Counted from the stretch's first letter, positions 16,030-26,352 are shown. The stretch is 64,000 bases of DNA from Pedobacter sp. (GCF_031119335.1 NZ_JAVHXT010000001.1:470548-534547), one strand, 5' to 3'. Numbers and translations are program-made. The notes: generated by a model not told the origin, from the sequence alone.

Positions 16030-19000
16030 ATGAAAGAAAACAAACTATTCAAATTGATCCTGCTGGTATTATTAACCACCATTTTCAGCACTTTTTCTAT
16101 AAAAAATGTTGTTGCTAATAAAGGGGTGGTCAATATCCAGCAACAATTTTCGGTAGTAGGTACAGTAAGCGATGAGAATAATTTTAAATCGCCAGGAGTA
16201 ACTGTACTTAACAAGAAAACCAAACAGACTGTTGTAACTAACGTAGATGGTGGGTATAGCATTAGAGCATCTAATGGCGATACAATACAGGTAAGGATGA
16301 CAGGATATGCTACCCAAACATTTGTGGCCAGAGATACAAGGAAGCGAGTTGATATTTCGCTTAAGGAAGACGTACAATTATTAAGAGCTGTACAGGTAAC
16401 TACAGCACTTGGTATCAAGAGGAGCGAAAAGGAATTAGGCTACGCTGTTACCCAAGTTGACGGCGATGATATCAACAAGGCTAAAGAAACCAACATAATG
16501 AACTCTTTATCTGGTAAGGTGGCTGGGTTGGTAATTAATAGTGGTGCAGGCGGACCTGCGGGCTCTTCGAGAGTAGTAATTAGGGGCGCAACGAGTATTA
16601 CTGGTAACAATCAGCCTTTGTACGTAGTAGACGGTATTCCTATGGATAATTCTAACTACGGCCAAGTAGGAACTGATCAATATGGCGCTGGTGTAGATAT
16701 GGGCGATGCGATTTCTGCTATCAATCCTGATGATATTGAAAGTATTTCTGTATTAAAAGGCCCAGCTGCAGCTGCATTGTATGGAAGTTTGGCCGGTAAC
16801 GGTGTAATACTAATCACTACTAAAAAAGGTACGAACAATAAAGAGTTAGGAATAGATTTTAACAGTACTAATACCATTGAAACACAGTTAACTAGATACG
16901 ATGATGTACAGTATCTGTATGGGCAGGGCCGAAATCAATTAATACCAACAGACCAAGCTACTGCATTTAACTCACTGTTCGTTAATTTCGGTGCAAGATT
17001 AGATCCTAATATTAGTTATGTTGGTTTTGATGGCATAACAAGACCATATGCGTTGGTTGAGAATAACATCCAGAATTTTTTCCGTACCGGATCATCTTTC
17101 AACAATACCATTGCTTTATCTAGTTCAACAGACAAATCGAGCTTCCGATTTTCTGCTGCAGATCTTAGATATGATGATATTGTGCCAGCAAGTGATATCA
17201 GAAGAAATACGTACACTTTTTCTGGCCGTTCTAAATTTGGTAATAAACTCACGCTTGATGTAAGAGCTTCTTACATGGATGAACGCGTAAATAATAGAGC
17301 TGGCTTAGGAGATTCTCCATCTAATATAGGTTGGGCATTTAATGGTTTAGCTAACAATATCGATCAACAATTATTTGCCACCAATTATACAAATCCGCAG
17401 GGCGATTATTTGGATTGGGGTGGAGGACAATTTCGTTTAAATCCGTATTGGGTAATTAACGAGATGTATAACAAAACGGATAAAGATAGACTTACTGGGG
17501 CGCTTAATGCTACCTATCAGTTTACAAAAGCTTTTAGTATCAACGCAAAGGCGGCCACCGATATCACTTTTTTAGATTATGAGAGTTACCGACCAATGAC
17601 CACTCCGGGCGCTCTTGGTGGTCAACTAGATCAAACCAAGCGAACTTTTACCACTAATCAAGTAGAAGTTTTAGCTAGCTACACCAAACAGGTTAATAAA
17701 GATTTTAATTTATCTGCAAGAATGGGCGGAAGTATCAACAAACGTATCCAAAAAGGGACAGTTTCCGCATTCTCCAATATGGTTGTTAAGGATGCAATTA
17801 CCCCGGGTAGCTACATAGATAAATCTGTGTTAGATAGTTACATTCCTCGTGAAATTAGATCTGTGTATGGTTTGGTAACTGTTGGTTTCAAAAACTACTT
17901 GTTTTTAGACGCTACTATTAGAAATGATGTTTCTTCTACCTTACCAGATGGCAACAACAGTTATACTTATCCCTCTTTATCTGCCAGTTTTGCTTTTACA
18001 GATGCATTTAATATAAAGAGTGATATTTTATCTTTCGGAAAGCTGAGGGCTTCTATAGCTGAGGTAGGAAGTGATACAGATCCGTTTATGTTAGACATGT
18101 ACTACATGTTGAACCAGCTTCCATTTAACGGACAATTGAATGGCAAAATATCTTCTAATGTTATACCTCCAAGTGATTTAAGACCAACAAGAACAAGATC
18201 TATTGAGTTTGGTACAAACATGAGGTTCTTTAAGAATAAAATCAATTTTGATGCAACTTTCTATAAATCAGATTCTAGAGATCAGATTAACAGAGTGCCA
18301 GCACCAGAATCTTCTGGATTTACCAACCAATTAATTAATGCTGGGGTAATTACCAACCACGGAATTGAATTATTGATTTCAGGTAGTCCATTATCAAATA
18401 AAAGCAAAGTTAAATGGAATGTAAGTGTAAACTTTGCTAGAAATAGAAGCGAAATAAAATCTCTATCCGATCGTGTAGGAGATTTCTTAACGCTGTCGCA
18501 AGCACGTTGGGCTGGTTTGCAAGTGGTAGCCAAGCCGGGTGAGCAATATGCAACCTTAATGGGTACCGATTTTAAGAGAGACCCTGACGGCAACGTTATC
18601 CTAAATTCTAGCAGTTTATTACCAATTATAGATCCAACACTGAGAGTATTAGGTAAAGGTATTTTCGACTGGACTGGTGGTATCACCAACCGAGTGTCTT
18701 ATGGTAATTTTAGCTTAGGTGCAGCATTAGACGTAAAATTTGGTGCAGATATGTTCTCGATGACCAATTTGTTTCTACATGCTAGAGGATCTGCCAACGC
18801 CACGCTAGAAGGTAGGGAAGAATGGATACTTTCTGAAGAAAGACGTTTGGCAGAAAAGAAAACATTTGCCCAATGGCAGGCAGAAGGCAAAGTTGGTGGA
18901 TTTGTACCAAAGGGAGTAATTAATACCGGTACAGAAGCAAATCCTGTTTACGTTACCAATACAAGAGCTATGGACCCTTCGTTATATTGGTCTACTTTCG

Positions 19001-19284
19001 TTACCGACGGTTCTATGGTAGCTCCTCCGTTTGTTTATAAAGCCAGTTATGTAAAAGTAAGAGAGTTAACATTCATCTATACTTTACCTCAAACACTAAA
19101 CAAGAAATTAGGTGTTAAAGGGGCTTCTTTAGGATTGGTAGCCAGAAATCCATTCATCATCTATAAAGACGTACCAAACGTAGATCCAGATTCTAACTAC
19201 AACAACAGTAATGGTCAGGGTTTAGAATATGGCTCGTTACCAACGCGTAGAGGTTGGGGCTTTAACCTTAATGTAAAGTTCTAA
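16030..19284 (+). CDS. SusC/RagA-family TonB-linked outer membrane transporter
   Basis: A 1084-residue outer membrane protein that imports oligosaccharides together with its SusD partner, powered by TonB-ExbBD. Visible parts are a signal peptide (about 1-29), a carboxypeptidase-like regulatory domain (about 40-110, with TVSDENNFKSPGVTV and the DGGYSI motif), a plug domain (about 130-260, with VAGLVINSGAGGPAGSSRVVIRG and the SusC-typical YVVDGIPMDN), and a beta-barrel ending in aromatic-rich NLNVKF. It is the first gene of the probable operon through 28753, 30 bases after operator B. The neighbouring GH18 and GH20 genes and nagA/nagB point to chitin or another GlcNAc-containing glycan as substrate. 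Confidence 0.95.
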   Translation: MKENKLFKLILLVLLTTIFSTFSIKNVVANKGVVNIQQQFSVVGTVSDENNFKSPGVTVLNKKTKQTVVTNVDGGYSIRASNGDTIQVRMTGYATQTFVARDTRKRVDISLKEDVQLLRAVQVTTALGIKRSEKELGYAVTQVDGDDINKAKETNIMNSLSGKVAGLVINSGAGGPAGSSRVVIRGATSITGNNQPLYVVDGIPMDNSNYGQVGTDQYGAGVDMGDAISAINPDDIESISVLKGPAAAALYGSLAGNGVILITTKKGTNNKELGIDFNSTNTIETQLTRYDDVQYLYGQGRNQLIPTDQATAFNSLFVNFGARLDPNISYVGFDGITRPYALVENNIQNFFRTGSSFNNTIALSSSTDKSSFRFSAADLRYDDIVPASDIRRNTYTFSGRSKFGNKLTLDVRASYMDERVNNRAGLGDSPSNIGWAFNGLANNIDQQLFATNYTNPQGDYLDWGGGQFRLNPYWVINEMYNKTDKDRLTGALNATYQFTKAFSINAKAATDITFLDYESYRPMTTPGALGGQLDQTKRTFTTNQVEVLASYTKQVNKDFNLSARMGGSINKRIQKGTVSAFSNMVVKDAITPGSYIDKSVLDSYIPREIRSVYGLVTVGFKNYLFLDATIRNDVSSTLPDGNNSYTYPSLSASFAFTDAFNIKSDILSFGKLRASIAEVGSDTDPFMLDMYYMLNQLPFNGQLNGKISSNVIPPSDLRPTRTRSIEFGTNMRFFKNKINFDATFYKSDSRDQINRVPAPESSGFTNQLINAGVITNHGIELLISGSPLSNKSKVKWNVSVNFARNRSEIKSLSDRVGDFLTLSQARWAGLQVVAKPGEQYATLMGTDFKRDPDGNVILNSSSLLPIIDPTLRVLGKGIFDWTGGITNRVSYGNFSLGAALDVKFGADMFSMTNLFLHARGSANATLEGREEWILSEERRLAEKKTFAQWQAEGKVGGFVPKGVINTGTEANPVYVTNTRAMDPSLYWSTFVTDGSMVAPPFVYKASYVKVRELTFIYTLPQTLNKKLGVKGASLGLVARNPFIIYKDVPNVDPDSNYNNSNGQGLEYGSLPTRRGWGFNLNVKF

Positions 19285-19355
19285 ACAAAGTAAAATGAGC
19301 ATCTCACAAGCGGTTATAAATAAACTTATTAGGTAGTAGAGATAAACTTAAAAAG

Positions 19356-20945
19356 ATGAAAAAAATTAAATATATAGTATTACTAACGGTTGGTTTAAGT
19401 GCATTGTCCTGCAAGAAAATTACCGATCAGAATACAGATCTTACCAGATCAACTAATCTAGATCCAACAAGCCAGTTGATGTTTACACAAGCTTACTTTT
19501 CTGGGGATTTAGGTATACAAGAAAGAACGAATTATTTTTTGCTCATACCAATGATGCAACAGTTTGCAGGTGCTTTTAACATGAGCTTCGGGGCTGTGTA
19601 TAATAAAACACCTAGTCAAATGTGGAGGGCATTTGAAAACAGTTACCAGAATGATGTAGTTAACATTGTGGATGCTGTAGAACGTACCAACGGTGTTGCC
19701 AATAAAACAAATTTGAATGCGATGTGTCGCATTATGAAGGTTTACATATTTGCCCGATTGACAGATTTATATGGTGATATTCCATATTCTGAAGCTGGAA
19801 AGGGAAATTTGGCGGGTATCATAAGACCAAAGTATGATACACAAAAAGAGATTTATGATGATTTCTTTAAAGAACTAGCAGCTGCTTCGGCACAATTGGA
19901 TGCAACTAAAGACCCAGTTCCAAACGAATATTTCTACAGGGGAAATATTTTAGCTTGGAAAAAATTTGCTAATTCCCTCCGCCTACGTTTAGCAATGCGT
20001 TTAGGGAAAAGAGATCCAGAAAAAGCAAAACTAGAAATACAGGCGGCATATAATGCAGGTTTGTTTACTAGCAATGCTGATATCTGTATGATAAGGCATG
20101 AAAATGTGCCTAATAGCTATCAAGATATCAGACCTAATGGGATATCTGCAGCTTGGAATAGTAAAAATGAGATGGGACGTGTGGTAAACACGTTTTTAGA
20201 TGCACTCAGACTTACCAGTGATCCACGTTTCAATCATATTATTAAATGTTATAGAGAATTTGTTCCGGTAGCACCTACCAGATTTTTAGAAAGAGAAGAC
20301 ATTACAGCACAAGTTAAAGCTAAAATGAACTTGGTTGGTGGCATACCAGGTGCTACAAATTCCGAAAATCCACTAACTGTATCTGGAACAATTACACTGG
20401 CTAATGGAAGTGCTTATACACCAACTAGTTTAGATTTAAAACCTCAACTTAATCATAACCTACTGAGAAATGATGCGCCATTTTTTCACCTTACTTATGC
20501 AGAGGTTGAATTATTACTGGCTGATGCTACGGTACGTTTTGGGCTAAACTTAGGGGGAACTGCTGAAGAGCATTTTCACAGAGGAGTAGAAGCAGCTATG
20601 AGGCAGTTGAGTTTATATCCAAATGGTCCAGTGGTAACGGCTACAGAAATTAGCAACTTTAAGGCAGTAAACCCTTTAACTGTTGGTTCAGAATTGCAAC
20701 AAATTAACACCCAGTTATGGATTGCTTTATTACTAAACGGTAATGAAACTTATGCCAACTGGAGAAGAAGTGGCTATCCAATTCTCATTCCATCGCCAAC
20801 AAATAATTCGGCTTCGCAAACTATTCCAAGAAGATTTGAATATCCAAACAATGAGAAGTTACAGAATACAACGAACGTTAACGCTGCAATTCAACGCTTA
20901 GGCGCCGACGATTGGACAAGACGTGTTTGGTGGGATCAAGAATAA
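19356..20945 (+). CDS. SusD/RagB-family glycan-binding lipoprotein
   Basis: A 529-residue surface lipoprotein that forms the lid of the SusC transporter. The signal peptide ends in a lipobox (LSALSCKK, acylated Cys near residue 19). The N-terminal helical region contains ARLTDLYGDIPYSEA, typical of SusD-like (SusD/SusD-like_2) proteins, and the C-terminus has the conserved WRRSGYP-type segment (NWRRSGYPILIP). The gene follows susC by 71 bases in the same operon. Confidence 0.93.
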   Translation: MKKIKYIVLLTVGLSALSCKKITDQNTDLTRSTNLDPTSQLMFTQAYFSGDLGIQERTNYFLLIPMMQQFAGAFNMSFGAVYNKTPSQMWRAFENSYQNDVVNIVDAVERTNGVANKTNLNAMCRIMKVYIFARLTDLYGDIPYSEAGKGNLAGIIRPKYDTQKEIYDDFFKELAAASAQLDATKDPVPNEYFYRGNILAWKKFANSLRLRLAMRLGKRDPEKAKLEIQAAYNAGLFTSNADICMIRHENVPNSYQDIRPNGISAAWNSKNEMGRVVNTFLDALRLTSDPRFNHIIKCYREFVPVAPTRFLEREDITAQVKAKMNLVGGIPGATNSENPLTVSGTITLANGSAYTPTSLDLKPQLNHNLLRNDAPFFHLTYAEVELLLADATVRFGLNLGGTAEEHFHRGVEAAMRQLSLYPNGPVVTATEISNFKAVNPLTVGSELQQINTQLWIALLLNGNETYANWRRSGYPILIPSPTNNSASQTIPRRFEYPNNEKLQNTTNVNAAIQRLGADDWTRRVWWDQE

Positions 20946-20996
20946 AATATTGAGATTATTAATGTAGAAACAACAGTAATATAAAAATCAAAAGAG

Positions 20997-22430
20997 ATGA
21001 AAAAAATTAAATTACTAGCGTATATATTGTTTTCGTTTGCATTGTTTTTAGGATGCAAAAAAGACGATGTTAAAGAGCAGGAGGAAAATAGTACGTTTAT
21101 TCCCCGAATTTTAGTAGGAAGCTCTGCAACAATATTCCCTGTACCGGGTACAACTCAATTACTAGACATTGGAGATGAGATTGATTTTTCTTCGGTACAA
21201 TTTACGCCGGCTGGCAAGGTGAGTGTGATCTGGAAAGTAGACGACGTACAAGTAGCAACTGGCGAAGATTACATTTTCAAAGCAACTACACCTGGCGAAC
21301 ACAGAATTAAAGTAGAGGCCACTTATGAAGGAATTACAGTAAATCGTTACAAAGACATTTTTGTGTTTTCAGACGGACAGGTTTCGTTCACACAAAAACC
21401 ATATACTAAAGTAGTGATGTCTTATCTTTCTGCCAGCGCAACCTTTGTGCAAATGAATGAAAATATCAGATGGAAAGATGTAACACATGCAGCGTTTAAA
21501 GGTGCTGCAGTTACTCCTGGTGGCGAGGTAAGTTTTGTAGAAGCTACAACTGATAGAAAGATAGAATTTTTTGTGCAAAAGGCACATTCAGAAGGTGTTT
21601 CTGCATTATTAGGAGTTAGTGGAACTTTATCTCTAGACGGTTGGAGTGTTTACAACAGTAGCGATTTTGGCGTAAGACTTAGAGATGCTGCTAAGAGAGA
21701 TGAAATAGCCCAAAAAGTAGTTGATTTTGTTAACCTACACCATATGGATGGGGTAGAAGTAAGAATGTCGGACGTTGGTAATGATGTTGAAGCAACTTTT
21801 CAAGGTAACATACAAGCTATTGGAGCTTTTGTAGATCGTTTACGTACGCTATTTGGGCCAAATAAAATAATTACGGTTTCTGTAGCTTCTCCAACGTTAA
21901 CTAGAGCAACCGGTGTATATTCTACTTGGGTAGTAGCAAAATATCTACCAGCTCAATTTAATAATGCTAATTGGATAAATGTTAGGGCTTATCTACAGTC
22001 TGCTTATTGGGGAGGTGTAAACGTACACGGCCAACCTTCTAATTACGAATTGATGGCAGAAGGGGTTAATTATTGGAAAACAAGAGTGCCACTAAATAAG
22101 ATTGTTGTTGGTATTCCAGCAATTGGAATTAGACACCTACAAACAACAACGCAGGCCAATGGGAATGTAATTAATAATGGCTGGGGAAACACTTTCTTCA
22201 ATTTTATACCGTACAGAGAAATTATAGCACAAAATTCTGCTAATGTAAATGAAGATTATACTGCTGCTATTTCGAGAGGTGTGTATTATAATGGTATCCC
22301 AACAATAACGCGTAAAGTGCAGTTGCTAAAAACTGAGAACGTTTTAGGAGCTTACGTATGGGCTGGCGAAAATGACACTGTAGACGATGCAACTTCTATC
22401 ATAGCAACAATTTCAAAAACTATAAAATAA
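20997..22430 (+). CDS. GH18-fold surface lipoprotein lacking catalytic residues
   Basis: A 477-residue lipoprotein (lipobox LFLGCKK) with an N-terminal Ig/PKD-like domain (about 45-130) and a GH18-type TIM barrel (about 137-475). The family catalytic signature DxxDxDxE reads D251-G-V-E254-V-R256-M-S258, so two of the three aspartates and the proton-donor glutamate are gone. The rest of the barrel is well kept. It occupies the SusE/SusF position right after susD. By analogy with non-catalytic GH18 lectins (concanavalin B, YKL-40), I infer a surface glycan-binding protein that holds GlcNAc-containing chains for the SusCD pair. Its stop overlaps the next start (TAATG). Confidence 0.85.
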   Translation: MKKIKLLAYILFSFALFLGCKKDDVKEQEENSTFIPRILVGSSATIFPVPGTTQLLDIGDEIDFSSVQFTPAGKVSVIWKVDDVQVATGEDYIFKATTPGEHRIKVEATYEGITVNRYKDIFVFSDGQVSFTQKPYTKVVMSYLSASATFVQMNENIRWKDVTHAAFKGAAVTPGGEVSFVEATTDRKIEFFVQKAHSEGVSALLGVSGTLSLDGWSVYNSSDFGVRLRDAAKRDEIAQKVVDFVNLHHMDGVEVRMSDVGNDVEATFQGNIQAIGAFVDRLRTLFGPNKIITVSVASPTLTRATGVYSTWVVAKYLPAQFNNANWINVRAYLQSAYWGGVNVHGQPSNYELMAEGVNYWKTRVPLNKIVVGIPAIGIRHLQTTTQANGNVINNGWGNTFFNFIPYREIIAQNSANVNEDYTAAISRGVYYNGIPTITRKVQLLKTENVLGAYVWAGENDTVDDATSIIATISKTIK

Positions 22431-23407
22431 TGAAGTTACTGAAGATTTTAATGACCCTATGTTTACTTCTGGTTGCTGAATTTTCTCAGGCACAATTTAA
22501 GGTAGTAGGCTACATTTGGTCTAGAAAAAACATAGTGCAAGATTTGAAAAAAATTGACCTTGACAAAATTACCCATCTAAATATCGCTTTTATTAATCCA
22601 ACACCAGAGGGAGATTTTAAAGATGTACCAGGCGTAGATACCGTAGTTCAAATTGCACACCAGAAAAACATTAAGGTTTTAATGTCTTGTGGCGGAGGTA
22701 GCAGTCATGCTTATTATGCTAAATTGTTAACAGAGAAATACAGGAAAGATTTGGTTAAAAACTTTATTAAAGTAGTAGATAGATACAATTTAGATGGTAT
22801 AGATGTTGATTTGGAAGGCGATGATATTGATGCGAACTACGAACCTTTTGTAGTTGGTTTGCGCAAGCCTCTAACCAAAAGAAAGAAGCTTTTAACCTCC
22901 GCAGTTGCTTGGTGGACTAGAGCTCGTATTACCGATGTAGCATTGGCGCAGTTCGATTTCATCAACATCATGGCTTATGATAAAACTGGCCCTTGGAAAC
23001 CAGAAGTGCCAGGGCAACACTCCCCAACTTCTTACGCAGAAGAGCATTTAGCTTATTGGCACAACGAAAGAGGTTTGAAGAAAGAAAACTTAAATGTGGG
23101 TCTTCCATTTTATGGCTATGGTTTTGGAGAATTACCTAGCAAAGACAGAGCCTTTAGACAGATTTCTTGGAACGATGTGGTAACCAAATATCCAGATAGG
23201 ATGGATCACGATGAAATTGTACTGCCAAACAGTGCTGGAACAATTTACTACAACGGCAAGAAAACCATCAAAGAGAAAACGGAACTGGCTACAAGGCAGG
23301 GTGGCGGTGTAATGATTTGGCAATTGCTTTATGACAGTTTCGACAGCAATTCGCTATTAAATCTCATCAATAATACTTACAAAAACACAACAGTTTCAGG
23401 CAAATAA
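22430..23407 (+). CDS. GH18 chitinase / endo-N-acetylglucosaminidase, secreted
   Basis: A compact 325-residue GH18 enzyme with a Sec signal peptide (cut after about FSQA, residue 21) and no lipobox. The catalytic signature is complete: D122-G-I-D125-V-D127-L-E129, with E129 as proton donor. MSCGGGS (strand 3) and INIMAYDKTGPW (strand 6, substrate Tyr/Asp) are also present. There are no extra binding modules, so it is probably periplasmic or released. Its start overlaps the upstream stop by one base. It is paralogous to the next gene with strong similarity throughout. GH18 covers both chitinases and endo-beta-N-acetylglucosaminidases, and sequence alone does not decide. Confidence 0.9.
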   Translation: MKLLKILMTLCLLLVAEFSQAQFKVVGYIWSRKNIVQDLKKIDLDKITHLNIAFINPTPEGDFKDVPGVDTVVQIAHQKNIKVLMSCGGGSSHAYYAKLLTEKYRKDLVKNFIKVVDRYNLDGIDVDLEGDDIDANYEPFVVGLRKPLTKRKKLLTSAVAWWTRARITDVALAQFDFINIMAYDKTGPWKPEVPGQHSPTSYAEEHLAYWHNERGLKKENLNVGLPFYGYGFGELPSKDRAFRQISWNDVVTKYPDRMDHDEIVLPNSAGTIYYNGKKTIKEKTELATRQGGGVMIWQLLYDSFDSNSLLNLINNTYKNTTVSGK

Positions 23408-23414
23408 AATTGAT

Positions 23415-24449
23415 ATGAAATTTCCTCAATATTTATTGTTTATGCTATTGCTATGCCTTATCGCTTGTAAAAAGCAGAAAAAAGATGAGGTATCGCCACC
23501 CAGAGAAGAGGTAGCGGAGGAAACTTTTGTACCCAAAAAACAAAACTTTAAAGTAGTAGGATATATTTGGTCTAGGGCAAATATCTTAGATGAATTGGTT
23601 AAAGTAGATTTTGATAAAATTACCCATCTTAATATTGCTTTTATTAATCCAAATCCTACTGAGGCAACATTTGCGGATATGCCTGCGCTACATACTGTGG
23701 TTAGAACTGCTCATCAAAAAGGTGTGTATGTTATGCTTTCGTGCGGGGGAGGCAGTCCTCAAAGGTATTACACCGAATTGCTTAGGACTAAGCGTGCTAC
23801 GCTGGTTAAGAACTTCATCGACTTTGTTGACAAATACAAGTTAGATGGCATAGATGTAGACTTAGAAGGGGATGATATTGACGCCAATTACGAAGCTTTT
23901 ATAACCGAACTAAAAGCACCTTTGGTAGAGCGTAATAAACTATTAACAGCGGCAGTAGCCTGGTGGACAAGAGCTAGAGTTACCGACAGAGCGCTACACG
24001 CATTTAATTTCATTAACATTATGGCTTACGATGCTACAGGTCCATGGGATTTGACCAACCCCGGGCAGCATTCTCCATTGTCTTACGCAGTACAGCACCT
24101 TAATTATTGGCACGGGCAACGAGGTTTGGTTAAAGAAAAGCTGGTGCTTGGGGTTCCTTTCTATGGCTATGGCTTTGGAACAGCTTTTACCAACAATGCT
24201 TCGTTAAGGCAAATGTCTTGGCAAACGGTTCAGCAGAATTATTCAGATTGGGTAGATGCAGACGCCATACCTTTTCCTAACAATGGTGGTACATTTTACT
24301 ATAATGGCAAAAAGACCATAAAGGAAAAAACAGAACTAGCTGTAAAAGATGCAGGTGGGATAATGATATGGCATTTATTGTATGATAGCGATAACCAAAA
24401 CTCACTCTTAACACTAATTGATAAAACCCACAAAGAGGCTACGAAATAA
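23415..24449 (+). CDS. GH18 chitinase / endo-N-acetylglucosaminidase, lipoprotein
   Basis: A 344-residue GH18 enzyme and tandem paralogue of the previous gene, 7 bases downstream. It differs at the N-terminus: a lipobox (LLCLIACKK) and an acidic linker suggest anchoring at the outer membrane. The catalytic signature is intact (D144-G-I-D147-V-D149-L-E151), as are MLSCGGGSP and INIMAYDATGPW. The pair probably splits the work, with one surface-attached and one soluble enzyme of similar specificity. Confidence 0.9.
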   Translation: MKFPQYLLFMLLLCLIACKKQKKDEVSPPREEVAEETFVPKKQNFKVVGYIWSRANILDELVKVDFDKITHLNIAFINPNPTEATFADMPALHTVVRTAHQKGVYVMLSCGGGSPQRYYTELLRTKRATLVKNFIDFVDKYKLDGIDVDLEGDDIDANYEAFITELKAPLVERNKLLTAAVAWWTRARVTDRALHAFNFINIMAYDATGPWDLTNPGQHSPLSYAVQHLNYWHGQRGLVKEKLVLGVPFYGYGFGTAFTNNASLRQMSWQTVQQNYSDWVDADAIPFPNNGGTFYYNGKKTIKEKTELAVKDAGGIMIWHLLYDSDNQNSLLTLIDKTHKEATK

Positions 24450-24482
24450 AATTCAATTGCCAATTGTGATAAACCAAAAGAA

Positions 24483-26339
24483 ATGATGAAGACACTCAAT
24501 TTATTAAGCTTACTACTTGTTGTGTTTATGTCCTGTAAGGGAGATAAAAGTGTTAAACCAGATGGCGAAGACCAAAAAAAGGAAGAAGTTGTATCGATTA
24601 GAAAAGGTAGTCCTTTTGATATTAATGGAAGATTAAAGTTGGCGGGTACAAACATTGTAAACCAAAAAGGAGCAGCCATACAATTACGTGGTATGAGTAC
24701 GCATGGCTTGCAGTATAGAGGTAATTGTTATAATGAAACTTCGTTAAATCTTCTGATGCATGGTTGGGGTATTGATGTGCTTCGTATTTCGATGTACATA
24801 CAAGAGGGAGGCTATGAAAAAGACCCGGTTTACTTTACCAAATTTGTAGATGATTTAGTAGAAAAATGCTATAAAGAAGGAGTTTACGCTTTAGTAGATT
24901 TTCACATGTTAGATCCTGGAGATCCAAATTATAATACCGAGAGAGCAAAAGTGTTTTTTGAGCACATGTCTAAAAAACATGCCAGCAAAGGCAATGTGAT
25001 CTACGAAATCTGTAATGAGCCAAATAACAAGCAATATGAAGTTACTTGGCCAATGATCAAAAACTATGCAGATCAAATTGTTCCCATCATCAGAAATAAT
25101 GATCCTCAATCTATCATCATTGTAGGTACACCAGAACACGCATCGAGGCCAGATTTGGTAATTGGAAACAAGCTGGCTTTTGAAAATATCATGTACACCA
25201 TGCACTTCTATGCGGCAGATAAATGGAGTGCCAACCACCAAGGTAGAAGAATGGGCTACGTATCTAAAGCTATTGCCAATGGTGTTCCGGTATTTGTAAC
25301 CGAATTTGGAACACAAGACGGCTGGGGCGATGGTGCTAACGATTTCGTAATGTCGGCCAAGTGGATGAAATTCATGGAAGAACGAAAGATCTCTTGGTGT
25401 AACTGGAACTACTCTGATAGTCCGCTGACAGGTGCAGCTTGGAAAACAGGAACATGCCCGAATGGACCATGGAGCGAAGAAAACTTGAAGGAAGCGGGAA
25501 AATGGATCAGAACGCAGTTAAGCACACCTGTAGATAATTGGACTGGAAATTACTTGCCTTGGAATTGGGAATACAATTTGGCTTCTGGTACTGGATCTGG
25601 AACGAGTTTAACTGCTACATCAGCTGTTCAAGTTTCAGAATCTAAAGTTGGTACTCCTGGCTTTTTACCATACCCAGCTATTGGCGCAGCAAGAACAGTT
25701 GTGGCGGCAAATGCAGGGGCTGGATTTAACCTTAATAATGGTGTATTAACTATTGGTGCAAGTAATGGTGCCGCTCCTAATAAATTCTCGTTGTATGATA
25801 TTGCAGGTTCCTCAACTTTGGTGAATTTATCTTTCAAATTATCGTTTAACAATAGCGTAAGCGGTACTGCAATTTTGGCAATTGGTGGTGGCGACGGAAA
25901 TCTTTTTAAGGCTAATGATGCTTACTCGAACAGCAAGCAAGAAGGCCTATTTGCAGCAATTAGGTTTTTGGTAGGCACCAATTCGTCAAATGCGCAATAC
26001 AGATATTTAGATGGCAGCTCTTATGTTCATAGATCTCACGATGTGGATGTTTTCCCTAGAACAAGCGACCTAAACTTTGAGGTGTATTGCAACAACACGG
26101 GTAATCCTAGGGTGTACAAAAAGGATGGGGTAGATTATACTTTACCTGCTGCATCATTTCATATGTATGTAAATGGAACAGCCGTTAAATATAGTGGTTC
26201 ACAGAACATCGCTTCAACAGGCGAACTGTTGCCTTACATGCCAATTGACGCTTTCATGGTTTCGGGAGCTAGCAGCACTGGAAACACTTTGAACTTTTCA
26301 GTAAGCAATATCAAAATCAAATCATTAATAGGAAACTAA
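24483..26339 (+). CDS. GH5 glycosidase with C-terminal unknown domain, lipoprotein
   Basis: A 618-residue lipoprotein (lipobox VVFMSCKG). Residues ~45-345 form a GH5 clan-A barrel with acid/base E179 (YEICNEPN) and nucleophile E274 (VTEFGTQDGWG), plus the GH5 motifs HGLQY and MHFYA, close to bacterial endoglucanase-type members. Residues ~360-618 form a beta-rich domain, starting WNWEYNLASGTG, that is repeated in the next two genes. In a locus for amino sugars the substrate may be chitosan or a mixed glycan rather than cellulose, since some GH5 members are chitosanases; this is inference. There are two adjacent ATG codons at the start, and the choice does not matter. Confidence 0.88.
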   Translation: MMKTLNLLSLLLVVFMSCKGDKSVKPDGEDQKKEEVVSIRKGSPFDINGRLKLAGTNIVNQKGAAIQLRGMSTHGLQYRGNCYNETSLNLLMHGWGIDVLRISMYIQEGGYEKDPVYFTKFVDDLVEKCYKEGVYALVDFHMLDPGDPNYNTERAKVFFEHMSKKHASKGNVIYEICNEPNNKQYEVTWPMIKNYADQIVPIIRNNDPQSIIIVGTPEHASRPDLVIGNKLAFENIMYTMHFYAADKWSANHQGRRMGYVSKAIANGVPVFVTEFGTQDGWGDGANDFVMSAKWMKFMEERKISWCNWNYSDSPLTGAAWKTGTCPNGPWSEENLKEAGKWIRTQLSTPVDNWTGNYLPWNWEYNLASGTGSGTSLTATSAVQVSESKVGTPGFLPYPAIGAARTVVAANAGAGFNLNNGVLTIGASNGAAPNKFSLYDIAGSSTLVNLSFKLSFNNSVSGTAILAIGGGDGNLFKANDAYSNSKQEGLFAAIRFLVGTNSSNAQYRYLDGSSYVHRSHDVDVFPRTSDLNFEVYCNNTGNPRVYKKDGVDYTLPAASFHMYVNGTAVKYSGSQNIASTGELLPYMPIDAFMVSGASSTGNTLNFSVSNIKIKSLIGN

Positions 26340-26352
26340 ACTAAACAACAAT

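Noticed and set aside
22430..24449. Two adjacent GH18 genes as an assembly duplication
   Set aside because: The copies differ at many positions and have different N-termini (Sec signal against lipobox), so this is an old tandem duplication.
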